Shown here one piece after another: positions 11,287 to 22,509 of a stretch of DNA of 64,000 bases. A program made the translations under genes and the position numbers. This stretch comes from Lineus longissimus. Its lineage: Eukaryota > Nemertea > Pilidiophora > Heteronemertea > Lineidae. The stretch is from NCBI RefSeq assembly GCF_910592395.1, contig NC_088315.1, positions 13,623,808 to 13,687,807 of the forward strand, read 5' to 3'. Below the pieces are notes generated by a model. It saw only the letters and a list, made by a program, of their open reading frames with translations. It was not told the origin of the DNA and made no database searches. Position 1 is the stretch's first letter. Each line of letters starts with the position of its first letter.

Positions 11287-11402
11287 TGATATACGACCGC
11301 GTTCGCCGACGTCCTCTTTCACAAAAACATGCAAGACAAGTTTGCGCGAGCGACGACCGCTTACAAAAACATGTACAGATTTTTTGCGGTTTTCACGGCC
11401 CA
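11287..11402 (-). repeat. Right terminus of VNTR foldback element
   Basis: This is the inverted copy of 5031-5143, ending TCACGGCCCA. With 7241-7450 and 9067-9118 it makes up the right arm. The flanking bases (AAAGTTT on the left, ATAGTTT on the right) could be a 7-bp target duplication with one mismatch. Confidence 0.75.
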
Positions 11403-14245
11403 TAGTTTACCCTCGATTTTTTTAAATTTTTGTGTAGCGTAAGCAACTGTCTTTCATGGGAGAATGGTCTCTGTAAGAATTATTCAGAAATAAATGTATG
11501 ATATTTGGGGGTTTTCGTGATTGTCCGGCCGAATTGGCAATATTGCCATTTGGGATGGTGAACAGAGCTAGGAGCAAATGCGACGCTTATGATTTATTTA
11601 AAGAAATAAAATGCCCAATTTAACATCCTGCAGAATCAGGGGAATCGGGCGTTTCCAGTGATATACGACACCAATGGGTTGTTCTCATGCATTCACTTTG
11701 GAAACGCATTTTAAAATAGATGTTACGTCCTGTTAATGGGGCACGTCATCATCGCGTACATTTGGGAAAAACTCCCTAACGAGACCTCAGAATGAGAACC
11801 CTTTGCCAACGTCGCGGCCATTGTTGTAGCTGGAATCTGACATGCGCAGAGGCTTTTTCCGGTACCCTCACGGCTGCACCGTAAACCCTGGAAACACCTC
11901 TACGTCATCACACGAATCTTACGATGACGTAGCAAGTCTGACCTCTGCAAACTCGAAATTTAGACACTGGTATTGCTAAAATGCCGCCATCTTGGATATT
12001 GACATCCTGAGATTGAGGTGTTTTCAATACGGCGTAACCAGTTCCACCACGTACACCCACCAGTTTACTAGCTATAATTTCACTTGCTTCACGGACATGT
12101 TATGACGGGGCTATTCAATAAATGATGCCAGAGGCTTTGTAAGGAACGAAATCAGCGCCTTTAGTGTCAAGATTGTCACCTCTGAACCGTCTAGTCATTC
12201 TCCATAATGCCTCGCATGCGTCGTCTGCTATATCCTCCCCACTTAGAAGAGGGCAGGCCCGATGATAACCGGAAGTCAGTGAAGATGCGTCTAGTCGTTA
12301 CTACTGTTTCTGCGTGATAAAAACATTTTTTTGGCCCACGAAATCAGTTCTAAATAGAGACGTCTCATTGTTTAGAACAAAATATATAATATCTTGCTAC
12401 CTGCTAAAAATAGCACCACAGTATAAACAAATCCATGTGGCTGCGGTTTGATCATGATGACAAGATTTTTTGCAGTTAATTCACACTAATCATGAAACAA
12501 ATGATAAATATTTGTCAATACTATGCTACCAAATGTTCTTGGCCAATAGCGTAACTCGATTCACATCATGTGATTTCAAGTCATCACATCGTATCGGATC
12601 CAAAAAAGCAATAACGGATCCAAAAAAATGTCGTAACGGATCCTAAAATATACATTTTGTATATTTCATTAAAAACAAATTGTTTCATTATTTTCCTTTG
12701 GATTGATTTCTTTGCCAAGACTCGCAAAGCCTCGTCCGCCATGACATTTCTTCGTCCATCAAAATTCCATATCGGACTCCCAAACATCCACTATTTGTAT
12801 AATGGTATTCGGGATGGTATTCTAGTTAGAGTTGTAGAGAATTTGAATGCAATAGCATTCCGCGAAGTTACTATTTATAGCTCACAAGGTCATTTGCATA
12901 AGATATTGATGACGTTTTAGTCACGTGACAGTCGGACATCGACACTTATTTCTAAGCATTTGAGCTTATTTCAAAGTCAATTATCTTTGACCCTGCATTG
13001 TTTTTAGCATGAATGATACCATACAGTCAGAGAGAGAAATATTCAGAACAATTATGTAGTATTTCCAACACTCGGACATGTGCCAGATTGAATCAAACTG
13101 CCCTAGTTAGATTAAAGCCTGAATCCATTACGAAACCGCATGTTTGTCCGACATTGCCTGTAATTCAGCGATGGGGAAATAGAGGGCAGCAGCTGCAGTG
13201 ACATCATCTTCGCGGAATGCTATTCCTAGTTTATTCGCCACTTGCGGAAATTTGATGCTTTTATTTACAGTAAAGTATAACCTCAGGTCAAGAGCCATCC
13301 TCGGCACCAGTGGTTTTCCATATGCTCCAGCTCTCGCTATTACTATTCGTAGAGACGTAGGAGTATCAAAAACCTGAATCTTAGGATGGTCAAGAGCGAG
13401 AATTCAGAGGCTTAGATTTCTGGCCAAAAGCAAAATATCTATGACCTCGTCATAATCAAAAATCGACAAGTGATATCGCGCGATGTCAGCGATGACTGTG
13501 ATTATGCAAATTGTCATTAACGAATCGAATGGCTTTTTAGCATTACGGGGAGATTCAGACACCCTTACCTTGTAAAAATGTTTGGAATTCTCCCTCGTGG
13601 GGGGGGGGGGACGTACAAATAGCTAGGGGACTGGGGCCAAAACTGCATGCCCTCCCCGTATCCGAAAGACATATTTTCATGCAGATCTAAGCCTTCTGGG
13701 ACGGAACGTAGGCCTAGTGTTTCTGCGGCCGAAACCACACTGGTCTTTCGTATGCCTACACTGTTTTTCGCTATCTGCTAATGGGTAGGGCCTATGCTCG
13801 ACCGGGAGTATGAGTTGACTAAATTGATGATCTTACTCTTCTTATTGTCTTAAATATTTACTACCCTATTTAGTAGCCTTGGCCAGCACAGGCTTTATTG
13901 TTGACGTGGCGAATTGGTGTGTCCATTGATTGTGCCTGCATGAATGCAGCTGAATGAAAAAACATTCAGGGACTGTCTTGACAGCTGTGAGTGTTGGACC
14001 GGATATTGTCATAATGTCTCGATGAGTACATCATATTCTATACTGTGCATTCCTTGCTTCAATTGTTCTTGTATCATATTTTTCAACATTTCTCTCCAAT
14101 CGCAAGCCGAGGATAAATACTCCTTTCAAGATAGCGTAATCACACTCCACTTTTTCAAGACAAACCACACCATCCCACAACTATTGCATGATTAACCCCT
14201 AACAATGACAAGTTCTTCATCAAACTCTCCCTTTCATATAGACAG
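11403..14245. other. Gene-free stretch with old repeats
   Basis: No gene is supported. The stretch holds the second copy of the 148-bp segment (11640-11787), a copy of the GACATCAGCGCC-like motif (12150), a short run of CGGATCC(A)n units (12595-12650) and a poly-G run near 13597. It also has several A/T-rich frames without splice or homology support. The 11955-12010 block is similar to 5445-5500. Confidence 0.5.
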
Positions 14246-14246
14246 G

Positions 14247-14277
14247 TGAGCACAATGGCCCTGGCAATTTCATCTGC
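14247..14277 (+). repeat. Solo end of (GTC)n element
   Basis: GGTGAGCACAATGGCCCTGG followed by CAATTTCAT matches the right terminus of the element at 35100-36290. Only the end is present. A minus-strand open frame (14155-14391) runs through it and may be accidental. Confidence 0.5.
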
Positions 14278-14875
14278 CATAGCAGCAAGTATGGGTTCAC
14301 TAGCTGGAGTTAAGTCATCGTCATCTCCCTTATCTGACCTGTAATTCTGGAAGAAAATACTTCTAATGAAATCATTCATACCATAAATCATTCAAATCTT
14401 TTATTCTATCCTTGTGAGGTTCCTACCGAGGCTGTTGACTACACTGTTTTTGGAATCACCGGAAATGGTGACATCAGCAGACAGATAAAGAGATTTTGGT
14501 ACAAATAATGTGTTCTCCCTCAATGCCGGTATCCTAACGTAGGTACAGTGTTTCTTTTGGATTGAGGGGTTGAGGGGTTATGAGTGATAATGTGACGCTG
14601 TCTGTCAGCCTTCAATCCAAGTGGAATCATATGTGCTCTATCAGTGTTTAGTAAATATCCTTTTGCCATTCTATTTATTATTAATGAAAAATTCAATATT
14701 TATTGGTAAAATTCAATATTACTTCTTACTAGTACCATTTAAGTGACTAGGACTCGGACTTGGACTTGGACTTTGCCCTGAGAGCTTAGCCCGACTTTGT
14801 CGTGAGAGCATGGCTCGGCTTTACTGCTTTAACTCCCCCTATAAAACCATAGATTATTGAGCTAACAATAATAAT

Positions 14876-16318
14876 AATGAAACGGCCAGGGGCCATTGTG
14901 CTCACCGTATACATCTTTTATTAGGCAGGATCATGCTTAGTTTAGAGGTGAATATGGTGAACACAATCAGGCATGAAGACTTTTTTTAGATGTGTATTGA
15001 TTTTTAGATGTGTATTGATGTCAAGTAATAAGACAGGGCAGTATATATAAGTTTATGATCCAACCAATAATTGTCTATGACATCAACAAGATCAATATCG
15101 TGTGATTGCTAAGAGTCCCTGCAATAAAAAATTCATCGAAAAAAAGTCATTAATAAGCAAGATATTGCACGTCCTACTTTTTCAGTTTTGACCCCCTGGT
15201 GGCCAAATCAAGAATCAGATGAGGCCAAAATTCGGTGTCAGAGATTATCTGATGTAGGGGGTTACATGTACCAACTTTCAAGTTCATAGCTTCAGCAGTT
15301 AAGAAACGTGCCATAGTTACACTCTAATGGCCAATTTACGCCATTTGACCTCTGTGACCTAGAAAAGGAGGTCAAATCCAAAAATCGTAGGACATGTGGT
15401 GTATCCTTGCTAGAAGTCCCTGCCATAAAAATTTTATCGAAAACAATTCACTCAAATAAGCAAGATATTGCACTTCTTCCTTTTTCCATTATGGCCCCCT
15501 GGTGGCCGAATAAAGAATCAGATCAGGCCAAAATTCGGCATCAAAGGTTATCTGATGTAGGGGGTTATATGCACCAAGTTTCAAGTTTATAGCTTTAGTG
15601 GTTAAGAAACGTGCCATAGTTTACACTCCAACGGCCAATTTACGCCATATGACCTCTGTGACCTTGAAAAGTAGGTCAAATTGAAAACCCGTAAGACATG
15701 TGATGTATTCTTCCTAAGAGTACCTACCATAAAAATTTTATCGAAAACAAGTCACTTAATATAAGCGAGATATCACACTTTTTAGATATCCACTTTTGGC
15801 CCCCTGGTGGCAAAGTTGAGAATCAGATCAAACTGAAATTCAGCACCAGAGGCTATGTGATATAGGGGGTTATATGTACCAAGTTTCAAGTTCATAGCTT
15901 TAGTGGTTAAGAAACGTGCCATAGTTTACACTCTAACGGCCAATTTAAGCCATATGACCTCTGTGAACTTGAAAAGTAGGTCAAATTAAAAACCCGTATG
16001 ATATAAGATGTATATTTGCTATGAGTACCTACAACACAAGTTTCATCGAAAACAAGTCACTAATAAGCGAGATATCACACTTTTTAGATATCGACATTTG
16101 GCCCCCTGGTGGCCAAGTTGAGAATCAGATCGGACCGAAATTCAGTGTCAGAGGTCACCTGACCTAGGGGGTGCTGTGTACAAAGTTTTAAGTTCATAGC
16201 CCTAGCGGTTAAGAAACGTGCCACTGTTTTTTAAATAGGATACGACGACGGACGACGGACGACGACGACGGACGACGGACACTGCGGTATTACATAAGAC
16301 TCCCCTACGGTGAGCCAA
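14876..16318 (-). mobile_element. (GTC)n monomer-array element, copy 1
   Basis: On the minus strand the element starts GGCTCACCGTAGGGGAGTC, passes a (GTC)n tract (16240-16285), then about four and a half monomers of about 301-307 bp, and ends ACGGTGAGCACAATGGCCCC. Every monomer has CCACCAGGGGGC (read on the minus strand; at 15191, 15493, 15800 and 16101), a TGACCTCTGTGACCT box, GAAACGTGCCA and a GATATCTCGCTTAT-like segment. There is no reading frame. The ends GCTCACC/GGTGAGC are inverted, so this is probably a non-autonomous foldback or MITE-satellite element. Confidence 0.8.
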
Positions 16319-16319
16319 A

Positions 16320-16470
16320 AATCAAGAAAATGTAAGATACAAGTCAGAAAAGACAAAAGGGAAAAGATAAAAAATAATAAAATAAAAAAATATTTTTGGC
16401 CGTCCCTGACCGGGGTTTGAACTCACGACCTTTGGATTGCCACAACACGAAAAACACAAAACATGCAATT
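16320..16470 (-). mobile_element. tRNA-derived SINE, copy 2
   Basis: On the minus strand the tRNA-like part has GTGAGTTCAAACCCCGGTC (B-box GTTCAAACC), followed by an A/T-rich body. It ends in a module reading AAGAAAATGTAAGATACAAG on the plus strand, as in the copy at 1-133. It lies exactly between two (GTC)n elements and may have inserted into one of them. Confidence 0.6.
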
Positions 16471-17171
16471 TCGGCCATATCTGTGTCTGCGTTGTGACCT
16501 CTGTGACCTCGACAAGTAGGTCAAATTAAAAACCCATATGATATATGATGTATCCTTGCTATGAGTACCTACCACAAAAGTTTTATCGAAAACAAGTCAT
16601 CAATAAGCGAATTATCACACTTTTTAGATATCCACATTCGGCCCCCTGGTGGCCAAGTTGAGAATCAGATCAGACCGAAATTCAGCACCAGAGGTTATCT
16701 GGTATAGGGGGTTATATGTACTAAGTTTCAAGTTCATAGCTGTGGAGGTTGAAAAACGTGCCGTAGTTACACTGAAACAGCCAATTTACGCCATTTGACC
16801 TCTGTGACCTTGAAAAGTAGGTCAAATTAAAAACCCGTATGATATATGATGTATCCTTGCTATGAGTACCTACCACAAAATTTTCATTCCAAACAAGTCA
16901 TTAATAAGCGAGATATCACACTTTTTAGATATCTACATTCAGCCCCCTGGTGGCCAAATTAAGAATCAGATCGGACCGAAATTTAGTGTCACAGGTCATC
17001 TGACCAAGGGAGTCCTGTGTACAAAGTTACAAGTTCATAGGCTTAGCGGTTAAGAAACGTGCCACTGTTTTTGAAACAGGATACGACGACGACGACGGAC
17101 GACGACGACGACAGACGACGACGGACGACGGACACTGCGGTATTGTAAAGACTCCCCTACGGTGAGCCAAT
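16471..17171 (-). mobile_element. (GTC)n monomer-array element, copy 2 (truncated)
   Basis: Two monomers are followed by a (GTC)n tract (17085-17135) and the ACTCCCCTACGGTGAGCCA terminus. CTCF-like cores lie at 16641 and 16942, and DR3-like boxes at 16495 and 16796. The opposite end is missing at the SINE junction. The terminus abuts the truncated 3' end of a virus-like gene at 17172. Confidence 0.75.
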
Positions 17172-17593
17172 AAGTGCTATGATCATGTATTCAGCCAGAA
17201 AACCACAGCAGCCACTGATTTCAATAGGAATGAGACAATAGAGCCGATTATTCCAGGTAAAGCTGCTGCTGATTTCTTGGCCAGGTCTTTCAACCTTTCA
17301 CCAAACTTCTTGAGGCCTTCTTTTACTTTATCTGGTATTGATGGTTCTGGTTTTGGCGGTGTTGGTAGTGTAGGTCCTGGTGGTGTAGGTTTAGGGACAG
17401 CTTTCAGAGCACTACTAATACTAAGACCTAGAGTTGTGAAAAACATAATTACAGCTATTACTATGGCACCAATAGTTATACCATCCATCTTAAAAAGCAA
17501 CCTTATTCTATCCTTTAGTGGAATCCTTGAATCTGGTTTCTTCAAAGCATCAGTGATTAAGCGTTTCATCCTGCAGGATGTACTCTCTATCAT
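17172..17593 (-). pseudogene. Virus-like small membrane protein gene, 3' truncated
   Basis: The open frame 17593-17183 encodes about 136 residues. There is a basic N-terminus, a transmembrane segment (about residues 38-60, TIGAIVIAVIMFFTTLGLSI), a proline-rich linker (PTPPGPTLPTPPKPEP), an amphipathic Lys-rich helix and a second hydrophobic segment (LPGIIGSIVSFLLKSVAAVV). The frame stops near 17183, while the next frame stays open to the repeat border at 17172, consistent with a frameshift plus truncation by the adjacent element. The layout is like membrane-active minor virion proteins of Polinton-type or adintovirus-like elements. I infer this from style and context, not a firm match. Confidence 0.45.
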
Positions 17594-17765
17594 TTTCTAT
17601 CCTCCAGACCTTTGTCTTTTCCTCATACGATTTGTCTTCTAGTTCATCTATTTCATTTCTCAACTCGTCTCTTTCTCCAACATCTTCTTCTACCGAGTTT
17701 ACATAGTCTCTTTGTAGATTTTCAAGCTTTTTCTCTAGTTCCTCAATCTGCCTTTCTATTTGCAT
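17550..17765 (-). CDS. Virus-like coiled-coil protein
   Basis: A 71-residue ORF consists almost entirely of heptad-rich coiled coil (MQIERQIEELEKKLENLQRD onward). Its stop overlaps the start of the downstream membrane-protein gene by about 44 bases, and its start lies two bases after the stop of the upstream ORF. Such tight, overlapping packing is unlike a host gene and typical of a viral or Polinton-like operon-style cluster. Function unknown, perhaps structural. Confidence 0.45.
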   Translation of the reverse strand: MQIERQIEELEKKLENLQRDYVNSVEEDVGERDELRNEIDELEDKSYEEKTKVWRIENDREYILQDETLNH

Positions 17766-17767
17766 TT

Positions 17768-18058
17768 TTACTGTAACATTTTTACTGTAGCAAGATCATC
17801 ACCAGCCCTTCTTAACCCTCTAAGTTCCCTAAATGCATATTCTGTGAAACATAGTGATTTGAGTTCATCATCGGTTACGTCTATCAACCTATCTATGGGT
17901 TTTGGTGAAATGTTTACCTCATCAATGAGTGTCTGTGTTTCACTTGCTACTAACTGAGGTTGTGTTACACTTCTACTACCTTCCATACATGCCATAGGTG
18001 TTGATATAGTGGGTGCCGCTGGATCAGGTTTTATTAGTCCTTTAATCGTTCTTAGAAA
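17768..18058 (-). CDS. Virus-like small protein (helical C-terminus)
   Basis: The ATG-initiated frame begins at 17995, but the same frame is open upstream to about 18058, so the start is uncertain. The C-terminal half (TDDELKSLCFTEYAFRELRG) looks like a small helical domain. The stop lies just before the coiled-coil gene. I do not recognise the family. It belongs to the compact minus-strand cluster. Confidence 0.4.
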   Translation of the reverse strand, partial: FLRTIKGLIKPDPAAPTISTPMACMEGSRSVTQPQLVASETQTLIDEVNISPKPIDRLIDVTDDELKSLCFTEYAFRELRGLRRAGDDLATVKMLQ

Positions 18059-18280
18059 TTAAACACCAAAATCTCTTTTTAATGCGTTCTCTGCATAGAA
18101 CTCACCCTCCCTTTTAGTCAAACGGAGCATCCCCCAGTCCCTTTTCCCCATTAGCATTTTTGATAACAATAAAATTATCGTTTTGTATTTGTTTCTCTGT
18201 AAAATCTTTAAGTTCTTCCTTTGTCACACTAAAGAAAAGTTCTTTACCTTCCGTTCCAAGCACTTTGATTCTTGGTGCTA
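18059..18280 (-). pseudogene. Fragment of virus-like gene at the foldback border
   Basis: Coding-like sequence begins right at the left end of the large inverted repeat (18281) and runs to a stop at 18114 after GLGDAPFD. The alternative frame stays open a further 55 bases, which suggests a frameshift. The residues that an ATG-initiated frame would take from 18281-18335 belong to the transposon terminus, not to this protein. A gene fragment at the other outer border (25262-25450) may be the other part of the same gene. Confidence 0.4.
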
Positions 18281-21200
18281 GACGCAAGGGCCCAACGCGC
18301 CGCGTAGCGGCAAAAAAGCGAAGCTGGCGAAACATTTATAACGGGTCACCGTCACTTATTATTGGACTTATAGCGCATTTACGGGGTTGCAACTATTTTG
18401 CTTTATAGTGTCACCAGGAAAGAAAAGCATGCGACCTAACGCCGATCTATTTGTATAAAGTGATAATTGGAAGGTATATAGTAGGAAATATCAATAAAAT
18501 AATCATTCCATGTCGTCTTTTGAGGGCATTTTTGATTGTAAAAAATATATGTGTACGTCACCGTAGTCTCTGCAATGATAATTTTATCAGAGCAGTCTCG
18601 CGCAAGTAGAAGTTCTTTACCTATTAGTTCTTCACTTATTAGTCTCAACGTCTGGCGCAAAGCCAGACGTTTTCCATTACGATTTCACTACGATGTTTGA
18701 CAAGAAGGAGCAGTGCGCGAGATATGCTAATGAGCAGACTTCCCTCGCTTGAGTTTCTGAAGAATGTTCCATATCGCGCTAAGCTCATCACTACTGATTA
18801 TGACAGGCGTGCAACGGTAGGTATCTGCTCCCCAACTTCCACCCTAATACGGTACAATAAGTTACCATTTGATGGGAATGGGACAATGACCTCACTGTGT
18901 ATCGAGTCATAGGGATAAGAAGACATTATTCATTAGTGTTGGTACAAGTGATTTTGCCCAAAAAGCATGCGCATTCAAAAAACAAAATATGCAAGGTTAC
19001 GGTATCACGTACATGACCATGACGACGTGCAGAAAGTGCACTGGCCAGTGCATACCCTATGGCTATGTACTAGTAAACATGGTAAACATGAACAACATCA
19101 TTATTCATCGGCAGTTCATTTTACTCCGAGCTTTTCCTGAAACATATAGCCATGATGATTAGGCCTACCATGTACCATGACCAATAACAGCACTAGATCA
19201 TGTAGATGTGAACAAGTTCACATGAACCGTATAATCCTGCATGGCGCATGTGGGGCATGCGTCTAAACCAAAGCCCCAAAATCACTTGTTTTGGTCTATT
19301 TCACTTGTGTTTCCCCCGTCTCCCAGTCCATAATACATTTACAGTTTACAATCCCCGATCATGGCCCAACAAAAGGTCATCGGTTGACTAAAGGAACACA
19401 ACTGTTCAATGGATTTATAGTTGAATGCGATCAAACTACGTCTTTTCAATCGTGGATTGTAAATTTAACCCCATGAGCCTAGGGAAGGCCCTATAACAAT
19501 ACTTTCGACACAGTTATTATCTCCGCTGCCTCCACCATGTTACACACAGTGCTCACTGCTGATTCTAAAATGCGCCACCTAGTCAAAACAGGACATATGT
19601 TCTTCTAGGAATAGATCTCTTTCCAATATTTCGTCATTCCACTATCGTCATCACCTCATCATACTTTCATTGACATTACAGGCACACATCCACAGAGCAC
19701 TCTTCAAATCATCTACACAGTGGTTATCCAACTAGGATTATATAGGTAATTTCTTAGCCCCACACAGTGGGTTTCAGTCTTGATAAAGGGGCACTATTGC
19801 TAGCAGCTAGGTAGGCAAGATAAAGTTAGACGAAGTAGCCGATAGGGGTCTCTCACCCCTCAAAGTCCGTCACAACTATTCAAGCTTGTACAAGGAATAC
19901 ATGCAGCGCTGACTCTAACAAGACCCAATGGGAATGTCGCACAGTCATCTGTCAAAAACAAGACCTATGTTGCAGTATGATCTCTTGCCAATATTTAATA
20001 ATTGCACTATCGTCATCACCTCATCATACTTCATTGACATTACAGGTACACATTGACATAGACCACTGTTGCAGTCAACGACACAGTCGCTATCCAAGTA
20101 GCATTATAGAGGTAATTATCATTATCATACCTCATTAGCATGTGAACCAATCACGTCGCGTCCTTTGCGATCACGGCAAAGCCTCATGGAATAATGTCTT
20201 TCACCGTTGAATAATTTTTCATATTCCATGCCTACAACTTCAATTTCTTCATATTCCATGGCTAGAACTTCAATACTAATATAATATCCAAGATAAAGTT
20301 ACAAGAAGTAGTCAATAGGGGTCTCTCACCTCTCACTGTATGTCCACACTATTCACGCTTGTACGAGGAATACATTCAATGCTGAATCTAACAACACCCA
20401 GGGCCCTTACTCTGTATATTAGTCACTGGAAGATGGCCCATTTCACTCCTTGCTTCTACTTCACCTATAGTCTCATTGCAAACGCCTCAGTTCTATGATA
20501 TCACATTCACTTTCAGCTGTCATGCAACGCAACAACTGTGCTATCTGCCATCGCACATCAACGAAGAAGTGCAGCCGCCCACATTCCACCTCACGTCTGT
20601 CCGACCAGCTGCAATCCTCGAGGACGCCCCACTGTACCACGATTTCACTACCATGTTTGACAAGAAGGAGCAGTGCGCGAGATAGGCAAATGAGCAGACT
20701 TCCCTCGCTTGAGTTTCGGAAGAATGTTCCATATCGCGCTAAGCTGACCACTGCTGACCATGACAGGCGTGCATTGGACTGGTACAGGTTGGAACTGAAC
20801 ATTGAGTATGCTGGTGGTGACGCTTTCTGATGAGATGTTGGTCGTGACTGATGCAGTATCCTTGGACTTGTCCACAGCATCGTTCAATCATTGCTCTCTG
20901 AGCTGCCTTGATTCTGTACTTACCCAAATACTAAGACCAAATGCCTGTTGACTGTGCTTTAAGAGAGACTGGCGCCATGCCTAGAGATATGACTGACCCC
21001 TATTGGCAAATTTGTATGACTTTATCTTGCCTACCTAGCTGCTGCCTATAGTCTCCCTTTAACTGCGGAGCACTTCAAAGTCGATAAAATGCCATGTTCC
21101 ACCTTTTAATGTGTTCAGACCGCCATTTTCAAAATAATCAAGTCAGGACACTGCCTTCTAGTCTCATAATAAATTTTGCTTTCCTCAATAATAACATTTC

Positions 21201-21428
21201 TTCTTCTTCAATGCTTTCATCATTCCAAACTTCTCCTCCTCTGACTTTTACAGGGGTACAGTCATGGCAATCAAAACCCAAATACTGAGACCAAATGCCT
21301 GTTGACTGTGCTTTAAGAGAGACTGGCGCCATGCCTAGTCTCTCTTAAAGCACAGTCAACAGACACCAACCCCCTCAGACTCAGAAACCACAAACGCCCA
21401 ACCCTTCCTGCTACCTTAATACTTCTGG
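18281..21428 (+). mobile_element. Left arm of ~7-kb inverted repeat
   Basis: The arm begins GACGCAAGGGCCCAACGCGC and ends ..TAATACTTCTGG. It is matched in inverted orientation by 22510-25261, with high identity over most of its length. The left arm is about 400 bp longer because 19610-20000 is a diverged tandem duplicate of 20000-20400. Internal landmarks are a GTCTGGCGCAAAGCCAGAC palindrome (18648-18667), the CACGTCGCG segment (20150) and a perfect 25-bp hairpin (21300-21361). Short frames occur on both strands (for example 20473-20880), but none resembles a known transposase. Confidence 0.85.
21300..21361. repeat. Perfect 25-bp stem, 12-nt loop
   Basis: TGTTGACTGTGCTTTAAGAG followed by AGACT (21300-21324) is exactly complementary to 21337-21361, with the loop GGCGCCATGCCT. 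The mirror arm has the same hairpin at about 22576-22637. Single half-copies lie near 20944 and 22965. It may mark an inner terminus of the element or a structured RNA segment. Confidence 0.85.
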
Positions 21429-21742
21429 ATTACTTAGTTAATTCTTGTCATAATCCATCCTGTTCCCTTCATTGCTTTATCAAGTTTGTCCTCAATAGCT
21501 GTGTATTGTCATTCTTTTTCCATCAGTTCTGGTACAGTACTTCTTACTCTTTCTGGTGTAGAGAATGAAGTCTCCGTAGTCAAAACACTTGAATTTCCTA
21601 CATTAGTGTTGTAAGTTGTTGCATCATCATCACGAATTCTATTGGAAATACTAGTATCAATAGTGTCATCAAGTGGTTGTCTAAAGGTAACGTCACTTAA
21701 ATCACCCATTTCAAACTCTTCACCGCCCTCAGCCATATTCAT
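21429..21742 (-). pseudogene. Virus-like acidic protein gene in the loop
   Basis: The ATG at 21742 opens 77 codons of acidic, Thr/Ser-rich sequence (MNMAEGGEEFEMGDLSDVTF) up to a stop at 21509. A second frame stays open afterwards and ends at a TAA near 21441, so a one-base indel is likely. It starts eleven bases after the stop of the preceding membrane-protein gene. This spacing and composition match the compact cluster at 17.2-18.3 kb. Function unknown. Confidence 0.4.
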
Positions 21743-21879
21743 TATTTCTGAAATTATCTAATCATAAAAACAATAACTGTTCCAACCACAATGTAAATAA
21801 TGAATTTAATTGACTCATGGGTATCATCATCATTTTTGATAGTAGCAGGAGTAACAACATTATAATAATAATAATAATA
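21743..21879 (-). pseudogene. C-terminal part of virus-like membrane protein
   Basis: The frame ends with a transmembrane segment (FIIYIVVGTVIVFMIR) and a stop at about 21754. Upstream it is cut by the LINE tail at 21880. The N-terminal part appears on the far side of the LINE (22233-22509). The protein was therefore probably a C-terminally anchored membrane protein before the insertion. Confidence 0.4.
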
Positions 21880-22232
21880 CGAGTCTTATATAGCGCAGTA
21901 TCCAACCATTAACTGGCCGCTCAAAGCGCTTGATAGGCCTCTTTAAAAAGCAAATGTTTCAGTTGTCCCTTGAAAGATAACAGAGAGCTGCAGTTCCTAA
22001 CAGTTGAAGGAAGTTTGTTCCACAGCTGAGGGGCTCCAATTGAAAATGCTCTACCACCGACTGACATGACATTGGTCTTTGGGATAGACAGAAGAACGGC
22101 CGAAGAAGAGCGCAGAGTTCGAGAAACGGTATGAACGGAGAGAAGTTCTGAAAGGTATTGGGGAGCAAGTTGGTGAAGACACTTGTAAGTAAGAAGGAGA
22201 ACCTTGTACTTGATGCGCTGTTGCACAGTAAT
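21880..22232 (-). mobile_element. 3' end of CR1/L2-type LINE
   Basis: The frame 22226-21921 carries the very common C-terminus of CR1/L2-like reverse-transcriptase polyproteins: LLLTYKCLHQLAPQYLSELL, RTLRSSSAVLLSIPKT, and GGRAFSIGAPQLWNKLPSTV, then a stop. The 3' end has AAGCGCTTTGAGCGGCC, GCGCTATATAAG and a (TATTA)n-like tail at 21868-21880. Only the last 350 bases are present (5' truncated). It interrupts a virus-like gene inside the loop of the inverted repeat. Confidence 0.9.
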
Positions 22233-22509
22233 AGATCTACTGGCAGTACTAGTATTAACATCACTCTGTCGTTTAGCTCCAGTCGCACTTTTTCCTGAGC
22301 GCCTAGCGGCAGTAGGGCTTTGTCCTGAGGGCGTAGCTCGTGTAGGAGTTTCAACTCAACATTAGTCTTAACCCTTGTTGGCTTAGCACTATTGCCTTCT
22401 ATTAGTGGGGGCGCTATTATCTTCTCTTTATTGATATCATTCCTACCAGGTTTAGCATTACTTGCAGCTATTAATATGTTGTTATTGTAGTTATATACCT
22501 TACCGATAC
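22233..22509 (-). pseudogene. N-terminal part of virus-like membrane protein
   Basis: Two overlapping minus-strand frames cover this segment. One (22509 to about 22350) is Asn-rich (NYNNNILIAASNAKP). The next is a Ser/Thr/Ala/Arg linker (TPSGQSPTAARRSGKSATGA) running to the LINE border. A frameshift near 22345 and the LINE insertion break the gene. It begins at the inner border of the right arm, so the true start may be lost. Confidence 0.35.

Noticed and set aside
14155-14391. Minus-strand exon with DKGDDDDLTPASEPILAAMA
   Set aside because: The frame runs through a (GTC)n element end and lacks a matching donor. It may be real but is not supported.
16390-16450. Functional tRNA gene
   Set aside because: B box and T-arm are recognisable, but the A box and the full cloverleaf are not, and an A/T-rich SINE body follows.
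20473-20887. Frames of 60-135 codons in the arms of the large palindrome (also 23059-23545)
   Set aside because: Several overlapping frames are open on both strands with no transposase motif. I could not choose one as real.
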